From an uncultured Bacteroidia bacterium (GTDB taxonomy: Bacteria; Bacteroidota; Bacteroidia; Bacteroidales; UBA932): 64,000 nt of DNA. Both the position numbers and the translations under genes were made by a program. A model generated the notes under the pieces. The model was given only the letters and a program-made list of their open reading frames with translations. It did no database searches and had not been told where the DNA came from. Of the stretch, positions 52,496-63,972 are shown one piece after another. Every line of letters begins with the position of its first letter. Position 1 is the first letter of the stretch. The DNA lies in assembly GCA_902789395.1 (NCBI GenBank), contig CADANY010000004.1:111317-175316 (forward strand), written 5' to 3'.

Positions 52496-54231
52496 GTATG
52501 AAACGATTCTTTTCCACCATATCCGCGGCACTTTTGGTTTCCGTGTCCGCTTTTGCCCAGAATCTCAACCCGGTCGTTGAGGTCACCAATACGTATGAGG
52601 GCCGGCTCTCGGATATCCACAAACCTGACCAGCTTCTCAATATTCCGGATTCCGTGACCCGTTTCAAGCTGGATTTCGATTATTCCGTATTCGAGAAGCC
52701 GTATAAGGGAGCGTATGAGTTCTCACCCTATCTGATCGCCATGAAGCCGGAGGCGGCTCCTGACGAGTCGGCACGGTTCTACCTTAAAGCCGGCGCCGGT
52801 TATACCCTCCGTCCGGAACTGACCTTCATATGGACCCCGCGCCTGAAGAATGGATTCAGTGTGAATGTCCATGCGGATGCGAACTCTTTTATCGGAAATT
52901 ACCGCCATATTGACATGGACCGCGGCGAAGATGCCGTCCTTCTGAAATTCGACGGGACCAAGGAGAAGGGATGGTATGCCCGCGGCGGGCTCGGAACGGA
53001 TTTCGGGTATGTGTGGCGGACGGGAGAGGCTTCGCTTTCCCTGGATTATGTCAAGCAGATGGACGGTTATCCCTTCAAGAGGAATTATGACGGTTTCGTC
53101 TTTAATCCTTCCGTCCGTTCGACGGATCCTGAAGCGACCCTATATTACGAGGCGTCCCTGAAATACCGGTTCGGCCGGGACCGCGTCATGGCCTTGGACC
53201 CTTCCGACGAGCATTATTCGGCCTTTAATGCGACTGTGGGGCCGGTTCTTGACCGTTCCCGGAAGATCCTTCTGGATCTTTCGCTCATCTCGGACAAGGT
53301 CGGATTCCCGACGTTCGTCGGCATGGATGGGACCGCCCGGTACGGTACTTTCTCCGGCGGACAGATACTCCTGACCCCGAAATACACTTATGCGGGCGAA
53401 CGCCTGGATTGGAGCGCCGGTGTCCGTCTTGCCTTCCTCTTCAACGGGGAAAACGAGGCTGCTGAACCGGTCCCGTTCGCCCACCGCGGGCAGCGGATCT
53501 TCCCTGATGTCCATGTTTCTTACAAGATCCTTGAAGAGACGCTTGCCGCCTATGCTTCTGTGACCGGCGGCCCGAAACTCCATTCTTATGGGAATATTCT
53601 GGAAAAGAACCGTTATTTTTCCCTCGGTCAGCCTTCCCAGCACGCTTTCGTCTTCGACCATTCCATCGAAAAAGTCAATCTCTCGGCGGGTTTGAAAGGG
53701 AATGTGAAGAAGCGTTTCCAGTGGGATATCAGCGGAGGATACGCCGTTTGGGACCATGCCCTCATGGAATCGCTTTTCGTCTCTTCCCCGTATTGCTATT
53801 CCGACATGAAACTCGCTTATGCGGACTTGAAATTCCTCTTCGATTCGCAGTCTGTCGATGTTGACGGAATCCTTTCTTTCAAGCATGCGGCTTCGGTGGA
53901 GAACAATGCTTTCGCCCCTGCCATGCTGACGGGCGACGTCCGTGCCGCCTATGACTGGAAGGGGCGGATCAAAGCCGGACTGACGGGGAATTTCTCTACT
54001 TCGCGTGAGGCTGTCTATACTGTCCAGGGGACGGGAGGATCTTCCGTCACCCAGATTGTCAGGCTTCCGGGGTATGTGGATCTCGGCCTTTTCGGAGAGT
54101 ATACGTTCAACCGCCGGTGGGCCGTTTGGGCCAAGGCTGGGAACCTGCTTAACCAGACGATTCAGCGGGTTCCGTTCTATGCTGAAGACGGGGCTTATTT
54201 TACCGCCGGAATCTGCTTGACTATTCGCTAA
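52492..54231 (+). CDS. Outer-membrane beta-barrel protein paired with the TPR protein
   Basis: 579 residues; signal peptide ending SAFAQN. The mature N-terminus NLNPVVEVTNTYEGRL is followed by long alternating strands (ARFYLKAGAGYTLRPELTFIWTP, SLSLDYVKQMDG, LKYRFG, KGNVKKRFQWDISGGYAVW) and ends YFTAGICLTIR. It resembles the barrel part of TonB-dependent receptors but has no plug domain. Function unknown; translational coupling with the TPR protein suggests a complex across the envelope. Confidence 0.75.
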   Translation: MSMKRFFSTISAALLVSVSAFAQNLNPVVEVTNTYEGRLSDIHKPDQLLNIPDSVTRFKLDFDYSVFEKPYKGAYEFSPYLIAMKPEAAPDESARFYLKAGAGYTLRPELTFIWTPRLKNGFSVNVHADANSFIGNYRHIDMDRGEDAVLLKFDGTKEKGWYARGGLGTDFGYVWRTGEASLSLDYVKQMDGYPFKRNYDGFVFNPSVRSTDPEATLYYEASLKYRFGRDRVMALDPSDEHYSAFNATVGPVLDRSRKILLDLSLISDKVGFPTFVGMDGTARYGTFSGGQILLTPKYTYAGERLDWSAGVRLAFLFNGENEAAEPVPFAHRGQRIFPDVHVSYKILEETLAAYASVTGGPKLHSYGNILEKNRYFSLGQPSQHAFVFDHSIEKVNLSAGLKGNVKKRFQWDISGGYAVWDHALMESLFVSSPYCYSDMKLAYADLKFLFDSQSVDVDGILSFKHAASVENNAFAPAMLTGDVRAAYDWKGRIKAGLTGNFSTSREAVYTVQGTGGSSVTQIVRLPGYVDLGLFGEYTFNRRWAVWAKAGNLLNQTIQRVPFYAEDGAYFTAGICLTIR

Positions 54232-54238
54232 TTTTTCG

Positions 54239-54244
54239 TATATT

Positions 54245-54246
<2 letters not shown>
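54239..54246 (+). promoter_or_regulatory. -7 box of gyrB promoter
   Basis: TATATTTG with a TTG at 54217-54219, 19-bp spacing. The start codon is 38 bp downstream. Confidence 0.6.
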
Positions 54247-56293
<2,047 letters not shown>

Positions 56294-56298
56294 TCATT

Positions 56299-57561
56299 AT
56301 GTTGGATATTTTTGACAGAATCGCCCGGGATTCCGGCGGCCCGATCGGGCAGTATTTCGAACAAGGTTTCGGCTATTATATGTATCCGCGTCTCGAAGGA
56401 GAGCTCGGACCTCATATGTTCTTCAACGGCATTCCGGTCCTGAACTGGAGCCTGAACAATTATCTTGGCCTGGCCAATCATCCCGCTGTCCGCAAGGCTG
56501 ATGCCGATGCGGCCGCCGAGTGGGGACTTGCCTATCCGATGGGCTCCCGCATGATGTCCGGACATACCCGGTACCATGAGAAGCTCGAGAAGATTTTCGC
56601 TGATTTCGAGAAGAAGGAGGATGCCTTCCTGTTTAACTTCGGATACCAGGGAATCGTCTCCGCGATCGACGCCCTGGTCGCCCGGCACGATGTGATCGTA
56701 TATGATGCCGAGTGCCATGCCTGCCTGCTTGACGGTATCCGTCTGCATATCGGAGAAAAGTATAAATACCGCCACAACAATATGGCCGACTGCGAGAAGA
56801 TTCTCGCCCGTGCCTGTGCGAAGGCGGAAGAAAACGGCGGCGGTGTCCTGCTTATTACCGAAGGCGTATATGGTATGACCGGAGCTCTCGGCAAACTCGA
56901 CAAGATTGTTGAACTCAAGAAAAAATACCCGTTCCGTATCCTGATCGATGACGCCCATGGTTTCGGCCTGCTGGGCGAGCATGGACGCGGCACTTCCGAG
57001 CATTTCGGCGTCATGGACGAAATCGACCTCTATATCGGAGCCTTTGCGAAGAGTATGGCCTCGATCGGCGGCTTTATCGCCGGTCCCCACGCCATTATCA
57101 ATTACCTGCGGATGAACATGCGTTCGCAGATGTACGCCAAGTCCCTTCCGATGCCGCTCGTAATCGGTAATATCAAACGGATGGAGATCATCGATTCTCC
57201 GGAAGGAGATGAGCTGCGCCGTAAGTGCTGGCAGATTACCCACGCCATCCAGGATGGTTTCAAGGCGGAAGGATTCGACATCGGTGAGGCGGAAGCCTGT
57301 GTCACTCCGGTCCATATCAAAGGCGGAGTCGCCCAGGCGACCAAGATGGCCAAGGACCTGAGGGAGAACTACAGGATTTTCTGCTCGATGGTGATTTATC
57401 CTGTCATTCCGAAGGGCATGATCATTTTCCGGATTGTCTCGACGGCAGCCCATACGATGGAAGATGTGGATTATACGCTGAAAGCTTTCAAGGAAATCAA
57501 GGCAAAACTCGATGCCGGTGCGTATGACGGTGACGATATTGCTGCCATGACGGTTAAATAA
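56299..57561 (+). CDS. spt: Serine palmitoyltransferase (alpha-oxoamine synthase)
   Basis: 420 residues, fold-type I PLP enzyme. NWSLNNYLGLANHPAVRKAD, GSRMMSGHTRYHEKLE, DAECHACLLDGIR, LIDDAHGFGLLGEHGRGTSEHF and the PLP Lys in GAFAKSMASIGGFI. This matches the Bacteroidetes serine palmitoyltransferase, which joins serine to an acyl-CoA as the first step of sphingolipid synthesis. 2-amino-3-ketobutyrate CoA ligase or AONS are relatives, but the N-terminal GYYMYPRLEGELGPHM extension and the adjacent reductase favour sphingolipids. One base overlaps with the next gene. Confidence 0.85.
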   Translation: MLDIFDRIARDSGGPIGQYFEQGFGYYMYPRLEGELGPHMFFNGIPVLNWSLNNYLGLANHPAVRKADADAAAEWGLAYPMGSRMMSGHTRYHEKLEKIFADFEKKEDAFLFNFGYQGIVSAIDALVARHDVIVYDAECHACLLDGIRLHIGEKYKYRHNNMADCEKILARACAKAEENGGGVLLITEGVYGMTGALGKLDKIVELKKKYPFRILIDDAHGFGLLGEHGRGTSEHFGVMDEIDLYIGAFAKSMASIGGFIAGPHAIINYLRMNMRSQMYAKSLPMPLVIGNIKRMEIIDSPEGDELRRKCWQITHAIQDGFKAEGFDIGEAEACVTPVHIKGGVAQATKMAKDLRENYRIFCSMVIYPVIPKGMIIFRIVSTAAHTMEDVDYTLKAFKEIKAKLDAGAYDGDDIAAMTVK

Positions 57562-58385
57562 TGGATTACCAGCGTCATTTCAAAGACAAGGTTATTATCG
57601 TGACAGGGGCGAGTTCGGGTATCGGACTCGCCGCTGCGAAACTGTTCGGCAGGGCTGGCGCCCGTGTCGTGATGGCCGCCAGGTCCTTGGAGAAGATGCT
57701 TTCTCTTGCATCCGAGGTATCTTCTGATCCGGAAAAGGTCCTTTGTGTCCGTTGCGACGTGTCTGTTGAAGCGGACTGCCGCCGCCTTGTCGATGAGACG
57801 GTTGCCCGTTTCGGGCGGATCGATATCCTTGTCAACAACGCAGGCATCTCCATGCGGGCTCTGTTCAGGGACCTGGACCTGGATGTGCTCCGCAGGCTCA
57901 TGGATGTCAATTATTGGGGAACCGTCTACTGCACGAAATATGCGCTCCCATACCTGTTGGAAACGAAAGGGCAGCTTGTCGGCGTCGTCTCGATCGCCGG
58001 TTATTCTTCTCTCCCGGCCCGCAGCGGTTATTCCTCTTCCAAGCATGCCGTCCGCGGATTCATGGACACGCTCCGGATGGAACACCTCCGGGACGGTCTG
58101 GGCGTTCTTGTTTTCGCTCCGGGTTATACGGCTTCCAACGTCCGAAATGCGGCCCTTCTTGCGGACGGATCCCCGCAGGGTGAGACTCCGCTCGATGAGG
58201 GAAAACTCATGTCGGCGGAAAAGTGTGCGGATCACCTCGCCCGCGCCCTTGCCAGACGCCGCTCCGAAGTGATCCTGACTCCGCTCGGGAGACTGACGAT
58301 CGCTTTCCACCGGCTCTTTCCCCGGCTTACCGACCGGCTGACTTATCGTTTCATCGCGAAAGAAAAAGACAGCCCTCTCAAATGA
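57561..58385 (+). CDS. Short-chain dehydrogenase, probable 3-ketosphinganine reductase
   Basis: 274 residues. Cofactor motif TGASSGIG, NNAG, active-site Ser in SIAGYSSLP and YSSSK. Residues RAARS-like AARSLEK suggest NADPH. It begins on the last base of the serine palmitoyltransferase gene, which makes reduction of the 3-keto product the natural job. This is inference from context: the SDR family alone would allow many substrates. Confidence 0.75.
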   Translation: MDYQRHFKDKVIIVTGASSGIGLAAAKLFGRAGARVVMAARSLEKMLSLASEVSSDPEKVLCVRCDVSVEADCRRLVDETVARFGRIDILVNNAGISMRALFRDLDLDVLRRLMDVNYWGTVYCTKYALPYLLETKGQLVGVVSIAGYSSLPARSGYSSSKHAVRGFMDTLRMEHLRDGLGVLVFAPGYTASNVRNAALLADGSPQGETPLDEGKLMSAEKCADHLARALARRRSEVILTPLGRLTIAFHRLFPRLTDRLTYRFIAKEKDSPLK

Positions 58386-58398
58386 TACAGCGTTTGTT

Positions 58399-60444
58399 AT
58401 GAATCTAAATCTTCCCAAGTTCGACCGCCGTTTCGTCGCGATGTCTATCGTCTTCGTCATTCTCGTTCTGATTATGCCGAGGACGGCCAAGTTCGGCTAT
58501 GACTACAAGAAAGGGACCCCGTGGCCTTACGAAACGTTGGTAGCCCAGTTCGATTTCCCGATTCTCAAGACGGCGGAGCAGATAGAAGAAGAGCGGGAAA
58601 ATGCCGGGACGAGCGTCGTCCCGTACTACAGGAAGTCGCAGGAACGTACCAATACTGTCATTAAGGGTATCGAGACACTGGATTTCGGCCGGCATGCTTC
58701 CCTCAAGCAGCCGATCCTGTCCCGGGTGCGGGATATCTATGAAACCGGAGTCCTGTCGGATGCGAAAATCAAGCTTGACAAAGGCTCGGCCGCCCTTTCC
58801 CGCGAGGTGATTTTCGTCCAGAGTGGGAAACGGGCCCAGAAGTTTCCGGTTTCTGAAGTCTATAAAGTCTCCGATGCGCAGAATAAGCTCCTGGCGGAAG
58901 TTTCCAAGGCCTATCCGTCGGTCAATGTGGATTCCCTGCTGGACAAATCCGGTGTCTATGGCCTGATTATCCCGAACCTGGAGTTCGACCGGTCTATGAC
59001 CGAACTCTCCCACGCCGAGTCCGCTGACTATATCTCTCCGACCTCTGGTTATGTCAATGCCGACCAGAAGATTGTATCGAAAGGCGAGATTGTTACGGCC
59101 GAGATTGCGCAGATTCTGGATTCCTACAAGGAAGAATACAACAAGATGTACGGGTACGACGGTCCCCGAATCCTGATCTGGCTGGGCAATATCCTGATTG
59201 CCCTTGCCCTGGTCGTGATCCTGTACCTGAGCATCTATTATACGAACCGCGACATCTTTAAGGAAAATAACCGGTTCTATTATCTCCTGGCCATTTTCCT
59301 GCTGACGGCGCTCGCCGGTTTCTTTACGGGAAAGATTTCCACCCATGCCGTCTATGCGGTGCCTTTTGCCGTTACGGCGCTTTATCTGCAGGCTTTCTTC
59401 CGCCGCCGGGTTGTCCTGCCGGTTTATATCGTTTCCCTGCTTCCCCTCCTGATTTTCGCGGGCAGCGGGGTCGAACTGTTTGTGATGTTCCTTGCGGCCG
59501 GAGTCGTTACGCTCTATACGTTCAATTATTTCAACCGGGGCTGGCTCCAGTTTATCAATGCCCTGATTATCTTCCTGGTCCTGGTGACCGTCTATTTCGG
59601 GTTCCGGCTGATCGATCCGGGCAGCAGCGAAGTGTGGCGGACGATACTCAACCTTTTCTTCGGCTCCATGCTGACCGTTGCCTTCTATCCTTTGATCTTC
59701 CTTTTCGAAAAGACATTCAATCTTGTTTCCAATACGCGTCTGCAGGAACTTGCCGATACGAACAACAAGGTTCTCCAGGAGCTCTCATCCAAGGCCCCCG
59801 GGACCTTCCAGCACAGCTTGCAGGTGATGAATATGGCCGATGCCGCTGTCCGTGCGATCGGAGGGAATGTGCTTTTGGTGCGTGCAGGCGCTTTGTATCA
59901 TGACCTTGGAAAGATGGCCAACCCGCTCTGCTTTATCGAGAATGAAAGCGGTGTCCCGGGAGCCCGTCGTTTCCATGACGGTCTGACGCCCAAGCAGAGT
60001 GCCCAGGCGATTATCCGCCATGTCTCTGACGGAATGGAAATTGCCAAAGAGCATGGCCTGCCCGATGTGATCACTGATTTTATCCTGACCCACCACGGCA
60101 CGGCCAGTACGGGTTATTTCTATAACAAATACCTCAATGAAGGCGGTGACCCCAATGATGTGGCTGATTTCTTCTATCCCGGCAAGAAACCGGTTTCGAA
60201 GGAGCAGGTCATCCTGATGCTGTGCGATTCCCTCGAGGCCGCTTCCCGTACCCTGAAAGAGTTTACTCCGGAAGCCTTCGACGCCTTTGTCGAACGGATC
60301 GTCGCCGGCAAGATGAACGACGGGCAGTTTGACCAGGCGGAGATTTCCATCTGTGAACTGGAAAAGGTCAAGTCGGTCCTGAAATCCTATCTCGGGCAGC
60401 TCTATCACGAGAGGATTGAGTACCCCAATCGCGTAAAGGGATAA
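58399..60444 (+). CDS. 7TM-HD family phosphohydrolase (PgpH-like)
   Basis: 681 residues. One N-terminal membrane helix (FVAMSIVFVILVLIMP), an extracytoplasmic 7TMR-HDED domain (about 45-255), seven membrane helices (about 260-450) and a cytoplasmic HD domain (about 475-640) with HSLQVMNMADAA, YHDLGKMANPLCFIENE, ILTHHGT and DSLEAASRT, carrying the metal-binding His/Asp residues. Family members such as PgpH hydrolyse cyclic di-AMP; this is the likely function. It ends the gyrB-spt-SDR run by position, 13 bp after the reductase gene. Confidence 0.9.
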   Translation: MNLNLPKFDRRFVAMSIVFVILVLIMPRTAKFGYDYKKGTPWPYETLVAQFDFPILKTAEQIEEERENAGTSVVPYYRKSQERTNTVIKGIETLDFGRHASLKQPILSRVRDIYETGVLSDAKIKLDKGSAALSREVIFVQSGKRAQKFPVSEVYKVSDAQNKLLAEVSKAYPSVNVDSLLDKSGVYGLIIPNLEFDRSMTELSHAESADYISPTSGYVNADQKIVSKGEIVTAEIAQILDSYKEEYNKMYGYDGPRILIWLGNILIALALVVILYLSIYYTNRDIFKENNRFYYLLAIFLLTALAGFFTGKISTHAVYAVPFAVTALYLQAFFRRRVVLPVYIVSLLPLLIFAGSGVELFVMFLAAGVVTLYTFNYFNRGWLQFINALIIFLVLVTVYFGFRLIDPGSSEVWRTILNLFFGSMLTVAFYPLIFLFEKTFNLVSNTRLQELADTNNKVLQELSSKAPGTFQHSLQVMNMADAAVRAIGGNVLLVRAGALYHDLGKMANPLCFIENESGVPGARRFHDGLTPKQSAQAIIRHVSDGMEIAKEHGLPDVITDFILTHHGTASTGYFYNKYLNEGGDPNDVADFFYPGKKPVSKEQVILMLCDSLEAASRTLKEFTPEAFDAFVERIVAGKMNDGQFDQAEISICELEKVKSVLKSYLGQLYHERIEYPNRVKG

Positions 60445-60448
60445 CGGA

Positions 60449-60479
60449 TTGGTAATGTGAGATATTTTATCTATCTTTG
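60449..60479 (+). promoter_or_regulatory. tig-clpP-clpX promoter
   Basis: TTGG (from 60449), about 20-bp spacer, TATCTTTG (60472-60479), 36 bp before the tig ATG. A good Bacteroidetes housekeeping promoter. Confidence 0.75.
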
Positions 60480-60515
60480 CGCCCCCGAAACGAAAAATAT
60501 TAAAATCAAATACAA

Positions 60516-61832
60516 ATGAACATTATTAAAAACCAGATCGATGATCTGAATTACCAGGTAACCATCGAGATCTCCAAGGACGATTATGCGGAAAACGAAA
60601 GGAAGAAACTGAATGATTACAAGCGTCGCGCAGACATCAAAGGATTCCGCAAGGGAATGGCTCCGCTTTCGCTGATCCAGCGCCTGTATGGAGACCAGGT
60701 TCTTTATGAAAGCGTCAATACCGTTCTTTCCGATGCCCTGAACAATTTTATCCGGGATGAGAAGATCCGTATTGTCGGCGAACCCCTTTCCAGCGCTGAC
60801 CAGCCGGAACTTGAGTGGAAATCCGGTAATGACTTCTCCTTCAAGTTCGACATCGCCCAGACTCCCGAGCTGACATTTGAGGTCTCTGCCGATGACAAGA
60901 TTCCGTACTATGACATCAATGTTACCGAGGCTGCGAAGAAGGAGATGAAGAAGAACATGCTCCAGCAGCTGGGTTCCCTCCAGGAGGCAGAATCGACGAA
61001 GGAGGATGATTATATCGTGGCCGATCTGGACAATGGCGAGATCAAGGCTGAGGGAGTTTACATCTCTCTCCGCAATGTCGCCGAGGACCACCGGAACGTA
61101 TTTGTCGCCCGCAAGGCCGGCGAGACTTTCCAGGTCAATGTCAACGAGGCTTTCCAGAACGAGACGGACCGTGCTGCCATGCTGAAGGTCAAGAAGGAAG
61201 AACTGGCAGGGATCAATCCCGAGTTCAATATCACTGTCGTCAATGTCAAGACTTTTGTTCCCGCTGAAGAAAATCAGGATACCTATGATAAGATGTTCGG
61301 CGAGGGTGTCGTCAAGTCTTCGGAAGAGTTCGAGGCGAAGATTGTTGAGCGGATTGAGTCCAACCACAAGCAGGAAGCCGACTATCGTTTCTCCAAGGAT
61401 GCCCGTGACTATTTCCTGAAGAAAGCGGATATCGCTCTTCCGGAGGCTTTCCTGAAGAGGTGGCTTGTCTATGTCAATGAAGGCAAATTCACGGCGGAGC
61501 AGGTAGATGCCGAGTTTGATGCCTTCCTCGCTGATTTCCGCTGGCAGCTCGTCCGCGGTTATATCATGCGTAAGTTCGATCTCAAGGTTGAGGAAAAAGA
61601 CAAGCAGGAGGCTGCTGAGGCGTTCGCCGCCTATCAGTATGCCATGTACGGAATGGGGAATGTTCCTGAGGATATCATCAAGAACGCCGCTTCTTCCGTC
61701 CTTGCAGACGAGCGCCAGTCCCGCCAGATCGAGGAGCAGGTCGAGGATAACAAGACCATGGCCGCGATCCGCGAGCATGTTACGCTTCAGCATAAGAAAA
61801 TCTCCGAGGATAAGTTCCGCGAGTTGAAATAA
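60516..61832 (+). CDS. tig: Trigger factor
   Basis: 438 residues. The ribosome-binding N-domain has DIKGFRKGMAPLSLIQRLYG, close to the GFRxGKxP signature. A PPIase-like middle section follows, shorter and degenerate (about 150-245), then the helical chaperone C-domain (250-438). It binds nascent chains at the ribosome exit. First gene of tig-clpP-clpX, a conserved arrangement in bacteria; the gap to clpP is 2 bp. Confidence 0.92.
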   Translation: MNIIKNQIDDLNYQVTIEISKDDYAENERKKLNDYKRRADIKGFRKGMAPLSLIQRLYGDQVLYESVNTVLSDALNNFIRDEKIRIVGEPLSSADQPELEWKSGNDFSFKFDIAQTPELTFEVSADDKIPYYDINVTEAAKKEMKKNMLQQLGSLQEAESTKEDDYIVADLDNGEIKAEGVYISLRNVAEDHRNVFVARKAGETFQVNVNEAFQNETDRAAMLKVKKEELAGINPEFNITVVNVKTFVPAEENQDTYDKMFGEGVVKSSEEFEAKIVERIESNHKQEADYRFSKDARDYFLKKADIALPEAFLKRWLVYVNEGKFTAEQVDAEFDAFLADFRWQLVRGYIMRKFDLKVEEKDKQEAAEAFAAYQYAMYGMGNVPEDIIKNAASSVLADERQSRQIEEQVEDNKTMAAIREHVTLQHKKISEDKFRELK

Positions 61833-61834
61833 AA

Positions 61835-62503
61835 ATGGATAAGAAAGAATTTGACAAATTCGCCTCGAAAGAGTGCGGAATCAGTTCCATGACCCTTCAT
61901 CGCTATGAATCGGTCTATGGCGCCTATATCAATCCGACGATTACCGAAGAGCGGAAGATGAATGTCGCCCAGATGGACGTATTCAGTCGCTTGATGATGG
62001 ACCGGATCATTTTCCTCGGCGTCCCGATCGACGATGATGTCGCCAATATCATCCAGGCCCAGCTCCTGTTCCTCTCTTCCGTGGACAGTCATGCAGACAT
62101 CTCCCTGTATCTGAATACCCCTGGCGGACAGGTTTCTTCCGGTCTCGGGATTTATGATACGATGCAGCTTGTCCAGCCGGATGTGGCGACGATCTGCACC
62201 GGGATGGCAGCGTCCATGGGGTCTGTCCTCCTTTGTGCGGGGGCTCCGGGCAAGCGTTCCGCTCTTCCGCATTCCCGTGTCCTGATCCATCAGCCGCTCG
62301 GCGGTGCCCAGGGACAGGCCAGTGATATCTTGATCGCGGCCAAGGAGATTGAGAAACTTCGCGAGGAACTGTTCCGGATTATCGCGTCCCACAGCGGTCA
62401 GCCGTATGAGAAGGTAGCCGCTGATGGTGACCGTGATTATTGGATGAGCGCGGCGGAGGCGAAGGAATACGGCATGATCGACGAAATCCTTACGAAGAAA
62501 TAA
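61835..62503 (+). CDS. clpP: ATP-dependent Clp protease proteolytic subunit
   Basis: 222 residues. Catalytic Ser in [14 protein letters not shown], His in [15 protein letters not shown] and Asp in the following DRDYWMSA segment; [17 protein letters not shown] is the substrate-binding turn. It forms the double-heptamer protease with ClpX. Its stop shares one base with the clpX start (TAATG), supporting coupled translation. A ~25-residue N-terminal extension is common in Bacteroidetes. Confidence 0.95.
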   Translation: MDKKEFDKFASKECGISSMTLHRYESVYGAYINPTITEERKMNVAQMDVFSRLMMDRIIFLGVPIDDDVANIIQAQLLFLSSVDSHADISLYLNTPGGQVSSGLGIYDTMQLVQPDVATICTGMAASMGSVLLCAGAPGKRSALPHSRVLIHQPLGGAQGQASDILIAAKEIEKLREELFRIIASHSGQPYEKVAADGDRDYWMSAAEAKEYGMIDEILTKK

Positions 62504-63723
62504 TGGCAAAAAAACAGACGACAAGGAATCACTGTATGTTTTGCGGAAGGGGGGATAACGAGGTTTCACTCCTTCTGCAGGGACTGGACGGGTTTATCTG
62601 CAGCGATTGTGTCCGGCTTGCGGCCGACTATCTGGATGAGATAGACGGAGCCCCGTCGGCCAAGAAGGCTCCTGCCCCTGTCTCGCAAGCTCCCAAGCCG
62701 AAGGAAATCAAGGCGTTCCTGGATCAGTATGTGATTGGACAGGATCGGGCGAAGGTGGTTCTTTCCGTCGCGGTTTATAATCACTATAAAAGAATCAGCC
62801 ACAATCTGGTTGAAAAACCGGATGACGGAGTAGAACTGGAGAAATCGAATATTCTGCTGGTCGGTCCGACCGGAACAGGGAAAACGCTTCTTGCAAAGAC
62901 GATTGCGAAGATGCTGGATGTCCCGTTCACGATTGTCGATGCGACAGTCCTGACGGAAGCCGGATACGTCGGTGAAGATGTCGAGAGTATCCTGACCCGT
63001 CTTTTGCAGGAAGCTGATTTTGACCTCCAGAAGGCAGAGCGGGGCATCGTTTTCATCGATGAGATCGATAAGATTGCGCGCAAGAGCGACAATCCCTCGA
63101 TTACCCGCGATGTCTCCGGTGAGGGAGTGCAGCAGGCGATGCTGAAACTGCTGGAGGGGAATGTCGTCAATGTCCCCCCGAAAGGCGGGCGCAAACATCC
63201 TGAGCAGGAGTTCATCCATGTCAATACGCAGAATATTCTCTTTATCTGCGGCGGAGCGTTCGAGGGAATCGAACGGCACATCGCCCAGCGGAAGAATACG
63301 CAGATCATCGGCTTCGGCGCTGAGGAAAAGCAGCGGGTCGATAAGGATAATCTGCTGCAATACGTGGATGCCCAGGATCTTCGTGCCTATGGCCTGATCC
63401 CCGAGATTATCGGCCGTCTTCCTGTCGTAACGTATCTCGACAATCTGGACCGGGATTCCCTGAAACGGATTCTTACAGAGCCAAAGAATGCGATTATCAG
63501 GCAGTATGAGAAGCTTTTCGAGATGGATGGCATGAAACTCGTTATCGAGCCGGAAGTGCTTGATCTGATTGTCGATACGTCGATCAGCCGCAAACTGGGA
63601 GCACGGGGACTCCGTTCCATCTGTGAGCAGCTCATGAATGATGCCATGTTCGAAGCCCCCTCATCCCGCAAAAAAACCTTTACCCTTACCGTCGCCTACG
63701 CCCGCGAGCACCTGGCGGAATAG
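62503..63723 (+). CDS. clpX: ClpX, ATP-binding specificity subunit of Clp protease
   Basis: 406 residues from ATG 62503; an open extension over clpP is rejected. Zinc-binding domain [11 protein letters not shown]...CSDC, Walker A GPTGTGKT, Walker [11 protein letters not shown], pore loop [12 protein letters not shown] loop [10 protein letters not shown] and sensor 2 [12 protein letters not shown]. It unfolds tagged proteins into ClpP. Last gene in the window. Confidence 0.97.
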   Translation: MAKKQTTRNHCMFCGRGDNEVSLLLQGLDGFICSDCVRLAADYLDEIDGAPSAKKAPAPVSQAPKPKEIKAFLDQYVIGQDRAKVVLSVAVYNHYKRISHNLVEKPDDGVELEKSNILLVGPTGTGKTLLAKTIAKMLDVPFTIVDATVLTEAGYVGEDVESILTRLLQEADFDLQKAERGIVFIDEIDKIARKSDNPSITRDVSGEGVQQAMLKLLEGNVVNVPPKGGRKHPEQEFIHVNTQNILFICGGAFEGIERHIAQRKNTQIIGFGAEEKQRVDKDNLLQYVDAQDLRAYGLIPEIIGRLPVVTYLDNLDRDSLKRILTEPKNAIIRQYEKLFEMDGMKLVIEPEVLDLIVDTSISRKLGARGLRSICEQLMNDAMFEAPSSRKKTFTLTVAYAREHLAE

Positions 63724-63760
63724 CTTACAGTTACCATCTTTTCCGTAGAAGAAAATTATC

Positions 63761-63972
63761 CGGGAAGGGGTGTGCTCCGAGCTTCATGGTTCGGAGCGGG
63801 GCGTCACTGTCGTCCGGGTGTTCGACGGCTAACTCAGTCCTTTTACAGTCCTCCTTCGTCGTCCTGTAACGTCCTTCAGACACACGCCGTCGTCCCTTCG
63901 GGCACGCACCCTCCCTCGGTTCCGCTTGTTCCCGCTCCTCTCAATCTCCGCTCGGGGCACACCCCTTTCCCG
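63761..63972. repeat. 212-bp palindrome-ended intergenic element
   Basis: The left end CGGGAAGGGGTGTGCTCCGAGC (63761-63782) is repeated inverted at 63950-63972 with one gap and one mismatch. Next to the left arm is a smaller hairpin GCTCCGAGC...GTTCGGAGC. The interior is strongly pyrimidine-rich on the plus strand. No ORF or tRNA seen. The termini loosely resemble the other palindromic repeats, but I could not align the interiors. Confidence 0.6.

Noticed and set aside
56299..57561. Glycine C-acetyltransferase (Kbl) or AONS (BioF)
   Set aside because: N-terminal extension and coupling with an SDR rather than tdh or bio genes favour serine palmitoyltransferase.
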